A DNA stretch of 36,783 nt from Frankia gtarii (GCF_025403375.1 NZ_JAMPTM010000035.1:1-36783); one strand, 5' to 3'. Numbered from the stretch's first letter, positions 1-8,164 are shown. Notes: a model not told the origin generated them from the sequence alone. Made by a program: numbers and translations.

Positions 1-647
1 GGGCTGGGGGGAAACTCGGTCTGGCCGCTGCCGATGTCAGCGGGCCGCGGGCCGCCGACGTCTGCCCCGACGCGGTTGACGTACTGGAGGTGGCGGGCGA
101 TGTGCCGAGAGCCGTCGGCGCGCCGCCACATGTCGACGATCGTGGTGCGGGCCACGGTGGTGGCCTGGTGGCGGGCGACGGCGACGTCCAACCCGTAGGT
201 CTGGCGGCGGGTGTACAGCACCGGGCCGGTGCCGGCCGGTGCCACCGTGCGCTGCTGTGCCGCGGCCCGGGCCAGCGCCCGCGTGGCCGCGTCATGGTCA
301 CCGGAGGTGACCGTCAGCAGGGGCGCCGGGAGCAGCGGCGCGGCCGTGGCTGGCTCCCCGGGCCGTAGGACGGTGAACCCGACGAGCAGCACCGTGACCG
401 CCGCGACCACCCCCACAGCCACCGCGAGCGCATGGGCCCGGGACCCACGCCGGCCACGCCGCCTGCGGCTGCTGCGCACAGGCGGGATGCCAGGATGATC
501 GAGGCTGCTCTGGACAGCGGCGAGCAGGCGTTCGCCCCGCTGGCGGTCCGCCTCGGTGGGCGCGGCCTCGGGCGCCGGGTCCAGGTGGGTGAGCAGGGCC
601 CGTACCGCGTCGATGTCCCGGCTGGCCTCGTCGGTGCTCTCGCGCAT
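1..647 (-). CDS. CU044_5270-like membrane protein, probable ECF sigma partner (partial)
   Basis: The reading frame starts at ATG 647 and runs off the left window edge, so only about 215 N-terminal residues are present. Residues 1-70 are cytoplasmic-looking and end in an Arg-rich stretch (RRRRGRRGSR). One transmembrane helix follows at about residues 72-94. The rest is an Ala/Thr-rich exported part with a YTRRQTYG segment, as in actinobacterial CU044_5270-family proteins. The start codon overlaps the stop codon of the upstream sigma factor by one base (TGATG), so the two are translationally coupled. Proteins placed like this usually act as membrane anti-sigma or signal-sensing partners; that role is inferred from position, as no zinc-binding anti-sigma motif is visible. 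The gene symbol and signal are unknown. Confidence 0.7.
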   Translation of the reverse strand, partial: MRESTDEASRDIDAVRALLTHLDPAPEAAPTEADRQRGERLLAAVQSSLDHPGIPPVRSSRRRRGRRGSRAHALAVAVGVVAAVTVLLVGFTVLRPGEPATAAPLLPAPLLTVTSGDHDAATRALARAAAQQRTVAPAGTGPVLYTRRQTYGLDVAVARHQATTVARTTIVDMWRRADGSRHIARHLQYVNRVGADVGGPRPADIGSGQTEFPPS

Positions 648-1219
648 CAGAACCTTCCTTCGATCGGGCGGGGCGCCGGGACAGCGGGGATCTCCGGTTC
701 GACGACGCCACGCAAAGCGGCCTGCAGGCGCCGGCGGGCACGATGCAGCCGCACCTTCGCCGTGGACGGGGTGATGAACAGCGCGGCGGCCAGCCCGGTG
801 AGATCGAGACCTTCCCAGGCGACCAGCCGCAGCAGTTCCCGGTCGTCCTCGCCCAGCTGCCCGAACGCCGCCAGCGCGCCGTCGCGCCGCCCGCTCTCCT
901 CCGCGATGTCCTCGGTCACCGCCGATGACGCCGGGCCGGCTCCGGCCGCTGACATCCGCGCCACCAGCCGGCTTTCGCGGGCCCCGGCCCGCCGCTGGTT
1001 GCGCACGGCGTTGCCGGCGATGCCATACAGCCAGGGGAGGACCTCCTGCGCCGTCGGGGGCCGGCGGTCCCGGGACCGCCACGCGGCCAGGAAGGTCTCC
1101 GACACCACGTCCCAGGCCGCCGTGTCGTCGCCGAGGCGGCGGCGGGCGAACCGCAGGACCGCCTGATGGTGGGTACGGAACAGTTCTTCAAACGGCTGTT
1201 CGACGGTTCTGGCCGGCAC
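647..1219 (-). CDS. ECF-type RNA polymerase sigma factor
   Basis: A 190-aa protein of normal ECF length. Region 2 is visible near residues 10-55 (FEELFRTHHQAVLRFARRRL, then VVSETFLAAWR). Region 4 is near residues 120-170, with a helix-turn-helix ending in STAKVRLHRARRRLQ, the usual -35-binding helix. An acidic Ala/Gly-rich linker joins them. It should direct RNA polymerase to a small regulon including its own promoter. The start is GTG 1219; there is no strong Shine-Dalgarno and the frame stays open a little further upstream, so the exact start is uncertain. It is coupled by a one-base overlap to a membrane protein that is its likely regulator. Its upstream region is shortened by the Tn3-family element whose left end lies 212 bp away. 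Confidence 0.9.
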   Translation of the reverse strand: MPARTVEQPFEELFRTHHQAVLRFARRRLGDDTAAWDVVSETFLAAWRSRDRRPPTAQEVLPWLYGIAGNAVRNQRRAGARESRLVARMSAAGAGPASSAVTEDIAEESGRRDGALAAFGQLGEDDRELLRLVAWEGLDLTGLAAALFITPSTAKVRLHRARRRLQAALRGVVEPEIPAVPAPRPIEGRF

Positions 1220-1430
1220 AGGGGCGGTCCTTCCGTGGGTGTCACCCCTTATAGGTCCGGCAGCCTTCCACGGTTACAGCCTCACCACCACCATTACCTG
1301 ATCATGGCTTCGGGTGGCACCTTTGCGTTCGGGAGTCCCGGTAGTAGCCGCCGAAAAGCCAACGCCAAGCTGGCCGTCCGCTCGGGGCATCCGCAGAGCC
1401 AGCCCGGTCTGCTGGGCCGAGGACGGCCCC

Positions 1431-1471
1431 GGGGATCAATCGAACCGTGGTTATCGGTGAGATTGATCATG
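1431..1471 (+). repeat. Left terminal inverted repeat of the Tn3-family element
   Basis: Forty-one bases starting GGGGATCAATCG and ending in GATTGATCATG. They match the reverse complement of 6879-6919 with one mismatch (T at 1458 against C). Each repeat also holds an internal dyad, GATCAATC near the outer end and GATTGATC near the inner end. Confidence 0.92.
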
Positions 1472-1567
1472 AAGGTGGAGGCTGGCATCACGGTGCACGC
1501 CTTCCGCGCAGGGGTCCGATGGATGCCTTAGTGATCCGGAGTCAGCCCCCCGGCTACCCTGCGCCGC

Positions 1568-4500
1568 GTGCCGGTTGAGTTCTTAACTGATGAGCAGGCC
1601 GAGGGGTACGGGAAGTTCAGGGAAGTGCCTACCCGTCCTGAGATGGAGCGGTTCTTCTTCCTGGACGACGTGGACCGGGACCTGATCGCGCTGCGGCGGA
1701 CGCGGCATCACCAGCTCGGCTTCGCGGTGCAGATGTGCACCGTGCGGTATGTGGGCCGGTTTCTGGTGGACGATCCGTTGGATGTGCCCTCGTCGGTGGT
1801 TGAGCACCTGGCCGCCCAGCTGGGGATCGACGATGCGTCGTGCGTGAAGCGGTACACCGAGCGCCGGCAGACGGTGTACGACCATGCTTGGGAGATCCGG
1901 GACGCCTACGGCTACCACCAGTTCGAGGACGCGGAGTGGGGCCGGAAGCTCCGCTCGTTCCTGCATGGGCGCGCGTGGACGCACGCCGAGGGGCCGGTCG
2001 CGCTGTTCAACCAGGCGGTGGGCTGGCTGCGGCGCCACCGGGTGCTGCTGCCGGGTGTCTCGGTGCTGGCCAAGCAGGTCGCGGCGGTGCGCTCGGTCGC
2101 GGAGAAGCGGCTGCATGCCACGGTGGCGAACGCCGCTCGGCGGGCGGATGGCGCGCTGCCAGCGGATCTGGTGGCGCTGCTCGGGGTGCCGCCGGGGCGG
2201 CGGGTCTCGGAGCTGGAGCGGCTTCGCAGGCCGCCGACGCGGACAACGGGCACCAGCATGGCGAAGGCGCTGGAGCGGGTGGAGGAGATCTCCGCGTTCC
2301 GGCTGGGCCGGGTGAAGCTGGACAAGGTGCCGGCGAACCGGCTGGCGACGCTGGTCCGGGTCGGGCTGGGATCGAAGGCGCCGATCCTGGATCGCATGCC
2401 GGAGCCACGGCGCACCGCGCTGCTGACCGCGGTGATGCGGCACCTGGAAGCCTCCGCGATCGACGACGCGCTCGACGTGTTCGCGCTGCTGATGCAGGTG
2501 AAGCTGATCAGCGTGGCAAGGCGGGCCACGGACAGGGACTGGCTGGCGGCCCGGCCGCGGCTGGCGAAGGCGTCGCGGACCGTGTGGGCGGCCTTCCAGC
2601 TGTGGAGCAAACAGTTGGACCTGGTCGCCGAGGCGGGCGCCGACTTGGACGCGGCGGCGATGTTCCGGGCGCTGGAAGAGGAGGTGGCCTCGCGGGAGGA
2701 GGTCGAGGCTGCCGCCCGGCTGCTGGACGAGCTGCTGCCGCCGGGCGACGAGGAGTCCGAAGCGGAGATGCGCCGCCAGTTGGCCGGCCGCTACAACACG
2801 GTGCGCCCGTTCCTGTCCCTGCTCGGCGAGTCGAGCGCGCTGGCGGCGGCCTCCGGCGGGCGGCGGGTGCTGGAGGCTGTGAAGCGCCTGCCGGCGCTGT
2901 CACGGCGCAAGGTGAAGCCGCTGCTGCCCCGGGAGATCGACCAGAAGCTGGTGCCGCCGGTGTGGAAGAAGGCGGTGTTTTCCAACTCCGAGCTGCCGCC
3001 GGGGGCGGTGGACCGCGATGCCTATGTGGTGTGTGTGCTGGAACAGCTCTACCGGGCGCTGGGCCGCCGGGACGTCTTCGCCTCCCCCTCGGTCCGCTGG
3101 TCTGACCCCAGGGCACGGCTGCTGGACGGGCCGCAGTGGGAGGCGGTGCGGGCCGACGTGCTGCACGGCCTGAGCCTTGAACAGCCGGTGGCCGAGCATC
3201 TGGTCGAGCGGGTCGGGGCGTTGGACGCGGCGTGGCGGCTGATGGCTGAGCGGCTGGAGGAGGCCGGGCAGGATGCGAAGCTCAGCTTCGAGGTCCAGCC
3301 GAACGGCCGGCTGAAGCTGAACGTGGACCGGCTTGGCGCGCTCGGCGAGTCGAAGTCGCTGGGCTGGCTGCGCAGGGCCACCGCGGCGATGCTCCCTCGG
3401 ATCGACCTGCCGGACCTGCTGTTCGAGGTGGACTCCTGGACCGGATTCCTGGACGCCTTCGTGCACCTGGGCGATGGACGCACCCGCATGGACCGGTTGA
3501 AGACCTCGCTGGTGGCGCTGCTGGTCGCCGAGGCGTGCAACATCGGCTACACCCCGGTGATCGATGCGAACGACGAGGCGCTGACCCGGGCCCGGCTGGT
3601 GCACGTGGATCAGTACTACTTGAGGGCGGACACGATCGCCGCGGCCAACGCCCGGCTCGTGGCGGCCCAGTCGCGGGTGCCGATCGTCGCGCACTGGGGT
3701 GAGGGTTTGCTGGCCTCGGTCGACGGGCTGCGGTTCGTGGTGCCGAAGCGGACGATCAGCGCCGGGCCTTCGCCTAAGTACTACCACTTCAAGAGGGGTA
3801 TTACCTGGCTGAACGCGGTCAATGACCAGGTGGCGGGCATCGGGCAGATGGTGGTGCCGGGCACCCCGCGCGACTCGCTGCACGTCCTGGACACTCTGCT
3901 GAACCTGGACGGCGGGGTGCGCCCGGAGATGGTCGCCACCGACAACGCCTCGTATTCGGACATGGTGTTCGGGCTGTTCTCGCTGCTCGGCTACAACTTC
4001 TCTCCGCGCTTCCGCGACCTGGCGGACCAGCGGTTCTGGCGCGCCGAGCTGCCCGGGGTGCCGAGCGGCGAATACGGCGCGCTGGAGCCGCTTGCCCGTA
4101 ACCGGGTCAACCTGGGCAAGGTGGTCACGCACTGGCCGGACATGCTGCGGGTCGCCGGCTCCCTGGTGACGGGGCAGGTCCGCGCCTACGACCTGCTGCG
4201 GATGTTCGGCCGGGAAGGCCGCCCGACGCCACTGGGAACCGCGTTCGCCGAGTACGGGCGGATCGCCAAGACCTTGCACCTGCTGCGGGTCGTCGACCCG
4301 GTGGACGACACCTACCGGCGGCAGATGAACCGCCAGCTCACCGTGCAGGAGTCCAGGCACAAGCTCGCCCGCGACATCTGCCACGGCAAGCGCGGGCAGA
4401 TCATGCAGGCGTACCGCGACGGCCAGGAGGACCAGCTCGGCGCCCTTGGCCTCGTGCTGAACGCCACGGTGCTGTGGACCACCCGCTACCTGGACGCGGC

Positions 4501-4705
4501 CGTCGAGCAGCTACGGACGCTGCCCGCCGCGCGGCGCGAGCACGAGGGCCTGGACGAGGACGTGGCCCGGCTGTCTCCGCTCAAGCATGCCAACCTCAAC
4601 GTGCTCGGCCGCTACAGCTTCCGCGCCTCCGGCCCGACCGGCGGGGCGCTTCGACCCCTACGCGACCCGACGGAGTCGGATGACGATGATGAGGCCGAGA
4701 ACTGA
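1568..4705 (+). CDS. tnpA: Tn3 family transposase
   Basis: A 1045-aa protein, slightly longer than the usual 960-1010 aa of TnpA. It catalyses replicative transposition by joining the element's 3' ends to target DNA to form a cointegrate. The N-terminus (FLTDEQAEGYGKF, then RFFFLDDVDRDLI) is the DUF4158-type DNA-binding region; the Tn3 DDE domain fills about residues 590-1000. Likely catalytic residues are D719 (ASVDGLRF), D792 (VATDNASYSD) and E928 (TVQESRHKLAR), each within a conserved Tn3 block. The signature GQEDQLGALGLVLNATVLW follows near residue 965. GTG 1568 is chosen because it gives the family's usual N-terminus, although no good ribosome site precedes it. The frame is unbroken. It lies 97 bp inside the left repeat and is convergent with the hydrolase gene. 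Confidence 0.97.
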   Translation: MPVEFLTDEQAEGYGKFREVPTRPEMERFFFLDDVDRDLIALRRTRHHQLGFAVQMCTVRYVGRFLVDDPLDVPSSVVEHLAAQLGIDDASCVKRYTERRQTVYDHAWEIRDAYGYHQFEDAEWGRKLRSFLHGRAWTHAEGPVALFNQAVGWLRRHRVLLPGVSVLAKQVAAVRSVAEKRLHATVANAARRADGALPADLVALLGVPPGRRVSELERLRRPPTRTTGTSMAKALERVEEISAFRLGRVKLDKVPANRLATLVRVGLGSKAPILDRMPEPRRTALLTAVMRHLEASAIDDALDVFALLMQVKLISVARRATDRDWLAARPRLAKASRTVWAAFQLWSKQLDLVAEAGADLDAAAMFRALEEEVASREEVEAAARLLDELLPPGDEESEAEMRRQLAGRYNTVRPFLSLLGESSALAAASGGRRVLEAVKRLPALSRRKVKPLLPREIDQKLVPPVWKKAVFSNSELPPGAVDRDAYVVCVLEQLYRALGRRDVFASPSVRWSDPRARLLDGPQWEAVRADVLHGLSLEQPVAEHLVERVGALDAAWRLMAERLEEAGQDAKLSFEVQPNGRLKLNVDRLGALGESKSLGWLRRATAAMLPRIDLPDLLFEVDSWTGFLDAFVHLGDGRTRMDRLKTSLVALLVAEACNIGYTPVIDANDEALTRARLVHVDQYYLRADTIAAANARLVAAQSRVPIVAHWGEGLLASVDGLRFVVPKRTISAGPSPKYYHFKRGITWLNAVNDQVAGIGQMVVPGTPRDSLHVLDTLLNLDGGVRPEMVATDNASYSDMVFGLFSLLGYNFSPRFRDLADQRFWRAELPGVPSGEYGALEPLARNRVNLGKVVTHWPDMLRVAGSLVTGQVRAYDLLRMFGREGRPTPLGTAFAEYGRIAKTLHLLRVVDPVDDTYRRQMNRQLTVQESRHKLARDICHGKRGQIMQAYRDGQEDQLGALGLVLNATVLWTTRYLDAAVEQLRTLPAARREHEGLDEDVARLSPLKHANLNVLGRYSFRASGPTGGALRPLRDPTESDDDDEAEN

Positions 4706-4764
4706 CCGCGCCGATCCGAAACTCCGGAGCCGTGTACTTCAGGTCTGGTTTCCGAGCCGGAGCC

Positions 4765-5499
4765 TCAGCTGTTAGCCAGGCTGCGGTCCAGGAGAGGGAG
4801 CAGGCGGTCCCAGTGGCGTTTCAGCCCTGAAGCGCTGAAAGCGTCAGTGTCGGACATGGTGAAGCCGTGGATGGTGCCGGGGTAGATCTCGGAGGTGTAG
4901 CCGACACCTGCGGCATCCAGGGCCTGGTTGAGCTCGGTGAGGGCCTCGGGTGTGATGTCGCTTTCGGCATGGCCGAGGTGGACCTGGGCGGTGAGCTTGG
5001 AGAGGAGGTCGGGCCCGTCGGCATGCACGGGGCCGTGGAATCCAGCGACGGCGGCCACCTGGCCGGGGTGGGCCGCGGCGGTGCGCATCGCCAGGAGGCC
5101 GCCTATGCAGTAGCCGGTCACCGCGACCGGACCCGCGCCGACCTCGGGCTGGGCGGTGAGGAACCTGAGGTAGGCGTCGGCGTCGCTCAGGACACGTTCG
5201 GCGGTGTGCGCCTGGATCAAAGGCATCAGCTGGGCCATGACCTGGGGTCGGATCTCTTCTCCGATGTGCTCGGGAAGTTCGATCACCGGTGCCGGGCCGT
5301 GCCGGTAGAAGAGGTTGGGGACCAGCACGTAGTACCCGTGCCCGGCCAGTTCGCGGGCCAACTCCCGCAGCACGGGCCGGATGCCGAAGCCGTCCGCGTA
5401 CATCAGCACCCCCGGGTGCCGCTCGCCGTCGTTGGGGAAGGCGGCGAAGGCGTCGGCCTGACCATCCGCGGTGGGAATCTGCAGCGTCTTGAGGGGCAT
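4765..5499 (-). CDS. Dienelactone hydrolase family protein
   Basis: A 244-aa alpha/beta hydrolase of the DLH family, which hydrolyses lactones such as dienelactone in chlorocatechol breakdown; the real substrate here is unknown. The nucleophile motif GYCIGG puts the catalytic Cys at residue 131; Asp181 (ESD) and His211 (IHGF) complete the triad. PNLFYRHGPA near residue 61 is also typical of the family. ATG 5499 is chosen because a perfect AGGAGG lies 6 bases upstream; the frame stays open 34 codons further, but without such a site. The gene is the passenger of the Tn3-family element. It points away from the res region and recombinase, so its promoter overlaps the recombination control region. 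It could confer detoxification or a catabolic step; that is inference. Confidence 0.93.
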   Translation of the reverse strand: MPLKTLQIPTADGQADAFAAFPNDGERHPGVLMYADGFGIRPVLRELARELAGHGYYVLVPNLFYRHGPAPVIELPEHIGEEIRPQVMAQLMPLIQAHTAERVLSDADAYLRFLTAQPEVGAGPVAVTGYCIGGLLAMRTAAAHPGQVAAVAGFHGPVHADGPDLLSKLTAQVHLGHAESDITPEALTELNQALDAAGVGYTSEIYPGTIHGFTMSDTDAFSASGLKRHWDRLLPLLDRSLANS

Positions 5500-5635
5500 G
5501 AATCCTCCTGTCGTGGTTGATGCGTCGAACCTGCGATCAACACGACAGAGGCGGAGCCCGCACAGCAACGCAAGATCCTCGATCGAGCAGCGGGCCCGCA
5601 CCGGCCCGTACGGCGCTCAGAAGAGCACCGGGTCA

Positions 5636-5890
5636 CCAATCCGTGCGTGGCGCGATGCCGTCCCGGTAATCATCCCCACAACATAGCCCACACCCCCTGG
5701 CCATCCGGTGCGACAACCTGACCAGGAGCAGAGCGTAACGGCCGTCACGCGATCCCAGCGCGAGCCAATCCGTCCGTGGGGGCAAAATCGGTCGATTACG
5801 CCCCCACGGGCGGATCCGATCCGCGTGCGCCGTCCACCAGCGGAAACGGCCCGCCGATCCAATCGGATCCGGTCGAGGATTACGCCTCCC
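5636..5890. other. Putative res recombination site of the Tn3-family element
   Basis: Between the divergent hydrolase and recombinase genes a related motif occurs three times: 5636-5680, 5765-5810 and 5859-5890. Each begins CCAATCCG or CCAATCGG and continues to a GATTACGCC- or GGTAATCATCC-like block about 25-30 bases on. The middle copy is a strong imperfect dyad, with CCGTGGGGGC at 5774-5783 and GCCCCCACGG at 5800-5809 around an AT-rich centre, as expected of a crossover or resolvase-dimer site. Tn3 res sites hold three dimer sites upstream of tnpR; here the spread (about 255 bp) is wider than the usual 120 bp. Recombinase binding here would also repress the flanking promoters. Confidence 0.6.
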
Positions 5891-5959
5891 TATTTCGCCC
5901 CTAGGATGGGCTGCGGACGCCCGCCGGGAGCCGCCCGGCCACCCCGGGAAGGCCCGTGA

Positions 5960-6883
5960 ATGGTTGACCGGATCTACCTGCGCCACTCCACCGACAAGCA
6001 GACTGACGCCCGCCAGCGCCACGCCCTGGCCGCGCTGCTGGCCGCCGGCGCCCCCGCCTACGACGACCCCGCCACCTCCAGCCGCCAGCTCTTCCTTCAC
6101 CGCACCGGCTTCACCAAGCTGCTGCACGAAGCCGCCGTCGGCGACACCATCCGCATCGCCGACGCCGCCCGGCTCTTCCGCTCCGTCGCCGACATCCTCG
6201 CCCTGCGCCCCGTGCTCATCCGCCGCGGCCTGCACCTGCGCGTCGAGTCCGGTCTGCTGTCCGGCATCGACCTCGCCAGCGACGATCCCGGCACCAAGAT
6301 GATGGTCTCCGTCCTCGCCGCCGTGCTGGAGTTCCAGCGCGACATGATCAGCGAGAACACCCGTGAGGGCGTCGCGGCCGCCGAAGCCTCCGGCAAGACC
6401 CTCGGCCGACCCGCCGCCCTCGACGCGGACCAGGCCGCCGCCGTGGTGGAGGCATACCGCAACGGCGCCGCCGTCAAGGCCCTCGCCCGCCGGCACCGGG
6501 TCGCCCCCAAGACCATCCGCCGCATCCTGGACGCCGCCAGCGCCCGCGAACTGCCCGACGAGCTCGACACGCTCCCAGTCGACGCCAACGAGCCGCACCA
6601 GGTACCCGCACCGAGCCCGGAGATCGTCCTCGACCTGCCCGGCCTGCTCGCCGACCACCTGCGCACCGCCGGCGACGCCGCCGTCCGCCAGGCAATCAGC
6701 GCCGGGCGGACCATCCGCCGCGGCCAGGGCCACACGGTCCGCCTCGCGGCCCCACTCGAACTCCACCGCGCCGCGCTGCAACAGAGCGCCGCCCTCGCCA
6801 CCGAGTCCGCCGGCCCGGCCGAACGCAAGGCACACCGGGTCTACGCCACCCGCATCACGGCCACCGACACCCCTAGACCATGA
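5960..6883 (+). CDS. Serine recombinase (Tn3 resolvase) with C-terminal extension
   Basis: A 307-aa serine recombinase that probably resolves transposition cointegrates at the adjacent res region. The catalytic Ser is residue 10 in YLRHSTDKQ (consensus YxRVSTxxQ). The central block (GTKMMVSVLAAVLEFQRDMI, then SENTREGV) is the conserved catalytic-domain end and dimer helix. A helix-turn-helix follows at about 154-190 (LARRHRVAPKTIRRIL). Ordinary resolvases stop near 185-200 aa; this one continues with about 107 residues (200-307) of no recognised domain. Its stop codon (6881-6883) lies inside the right inverted repeat, so gene and transposon end are fused. The res-like motifs immediately upstream imply autoregulation. 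It is more like a resolvase than a large integrase because no zinc ribbon or coiled coil is visible. Confidence 0.92.
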   Translation: MVDRIYLRHSTDKQTDARQRHALAALLAAGAPAYDDPATSSRQLFLHRTGFTKLLHEAAVGDTIRIADAARLFRSVADILALRPVLIRRGLHLRVESGLLSGIDLASDDPGTKMMVSVLAAVLEFQRDMISENTREGVAAAEASGKTLGRPAALDADQAAAVVEAYRNGAAVKALARRHRVAPKTIRRILDAASARELPDELDTLPVDANEPHQVPAPSPEIVLDLPGLLADHLRTAGDAAVRQAISAGRTIRRGQGHTVRLAAPLELHRAALQQSAALATESAGPAERKAHRVYATRITATDTPRP

Positions 6884-6919
6884 TCAATCTCGCCGATAAC
6901 CACGGTTCGATTGATCCCC
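6879..6919 (-). repeat. Right terminal inverted repeat of the Tn3-family element
   Basis: Read on the minus strand, it starts GGGGATCAATCG at 6919 and matches the left repeat at 40 of 41 positions. It includes the last codons and stop of the recombinase gene. Confidence 0.92.
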
Positions 6920-6920
6920 G

Positions 6921-7802
6921 GAGCCGTACACGGCTCAGGCGCTGCGCTACACGGTGGGGTGCAGCCTGCTGATCGGCTTCGCCCGGTACAGCGGCCGGCC
7001 GCTGTACCGGCCGCGGGGCGCCGAGTGGCTGTGGCTGCTCGGCGTGTCCGCGAGCGGGTTAATGATCTTCAATGTGGCGCTCGTCCATGGCTCGCGGCAC
7101 GCGGAGCCGGCGGTGCTCGGCGTCGCGGTGGCCTGCGTGCCGATCGTGACGGCCGTGGTCGGACCGCTGCTGGAGCACCGCCGGCCTCGGGCACGGGTGG
7201 TCGCCGCGGCTGGCGTCGTCACCGCCGGCGCCGCGCTCGTGCAGGGCGTCGGACGCGGCGACGCCCTGGGCCTGCTCTGGGCGCTGGTCACGTTCGCCTC
7301 CGAGGCCGGCTTCACCCTGCTGGCCGTTCCCGTGCTCGGCCGGCATGGGCCGCATGGCGTGTCCGTGCACGTCACCTGGCTCGCGGCGGCGGTCTTCGCG
7401 GTCCTGGGCGTCACCACCGAAGGCTGGCGGGCGCTCACCCGTCTCCACGTCGCCGACGCGCTGGCGATCGGCTACCTCGCGGTAGCCGTCACCGCGGTGG
7501 CGTTCCTCCTCTGGTACACGTGCGTGCGCAGGATCGGCGCGGGTCGCGCCGGGCTGCTCACGGGCATCGCCCCCGTGGCCGCCGCCACGATCAGCGTGCC
7601 AGTGACCGGCGCGGTACCCGCCCCGGCTGTCTGGGCTGGCATCGCGGTCGTGGTCTGCGGTCTCGCCCTGGGGCTGGGCGAGACCCCCGCCGGCATCCGG
7701 TCACGTTCCGGCTCCTGCGTACCTCGCACCGGGCGGTCAACCAGCCGACCGGGGTCTGTCGATGGTGCGGCTCTGGTGTCGGTGGGTGACGATGCCCAGT
7801 AG
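6921..7802 (+). pseudogene. EamA/DMT-family transporter, 5'-truncated by the transposon
   Basis: The frame is open from just outside the transposon end and reads EPYTAQALRYTVGCSLLIGF, which matches the end of the first helix of EamA/DMT permeases. The start codon and roughly 25-35 N-terminal residues are missing. About eight or nine hydrophobic helices remain, with HGSRHAEPAVLGVAVACVP and FTLLAVPVLGRHG as in the two EamA repeats. Intact members export small metabolites or drugs across the inner membrane. A GTG at 6954 could restart translation, but the product would still lack helix 1. The last 40 residues (after GLALGLGE) look unlike the family and run convergently into the next gene, so the 3' end may be altered too. 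No matching 5' fragment is found on the other side of the transposon. Confidence 0.8.
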
Positions 7803-8055
7803 CAGGCTGCCGCCGAGGCACAGGAGGCTGCCGGTTGCGGTGCAGACGACAGTCACGGTGGGGGAGGCGTACGGCCAGGGGAGGGATCGCGTTGAGGGGC
7901 GCTGCGGAGTAGATCAGAAGCAGGGTCCAGCCTCGCAGGCGTATCGGCGCCAGCCGGGCGCGCAGGCGGCGGGGCACCCGGTCGGCGGCCATGACCAGTC
8001 CCGCGGGTAACACGGTGAGGGAGAACAGGGCCAGGCCGATCCCATGCCACTTCAT
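7737..8055 (-). pseudogene. Small integral membrane protein, frameshifted
   Basis: ATG 8055, preceded by AGGAG, begins a hydrophobic protein: helix 1 near residues 5-22, a basic loop (RVPRRLRARLAPIRLRG), then helix 2 (WTLLLIYSAAPLNAIP). The hydrophobic pattern then jumps by one base near 7890, within a CCCTCCCC run, to a frame reading WPYASPTVTVVCTATGSLL and further hydrophobic sequence with a stop at 7737-7739. The restored product would be about 105 aa with four helices. In the original frame the sequence becomes Arg/Pro/His-rich and implausible. The base difference is in a homopolymer-like run, so it may be a real mutation or a sequence error. The 3' end overlaps that of the truncated transporter. 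Function unknown. Confidence 0.6.
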
Positions 8056-8164
8056 GATGCGGGGCTCCTCTGCCGGGACGCGGTGATGGTCCTGTTTCGA
8101 GTGTCGCGGGTTCGGCGCTCAGGCGCGGCTTGCTCTCACTCGTGGTGACGGGCAGGGCAGGGTT

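Larger units (their letters stand above)
1431..6919. mobile_element. Tn3-family unit transposon carrying a dienelactone hydrolase gene
   Basis: A 5.5-kb element bounded by 41-bp inverted repeats that begin with GGGG, the usual outer end of Tn3-family elements. Inside are a Tn3-type transposase reading inward from the left end, a dienelactone hydrolase in the opposite direction, a res-like region and a serine recombinase ending inside the right repeat. This is the classic replicative-transposition plus resolution set. The 5-bp flanks outside the repeats (1426-1430 and 6920-6924) do not match, so no target duplication is visible. On the right the element abuts an EamA transporter reading frame that lacks its first helix. 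All coding parts look intact, so the element may still be active; the mismatched flanks suggest a later rearrangement. Confidence 0.9.

Noticed and set aside
2900-4384. A 494-codon minus-strand frame inside the transposase gene
   Set aside because: Antisense to a gene with clear Tn3 motifs; the His/Arg/Gln-rich product is typical of a high-GC shadow frame.
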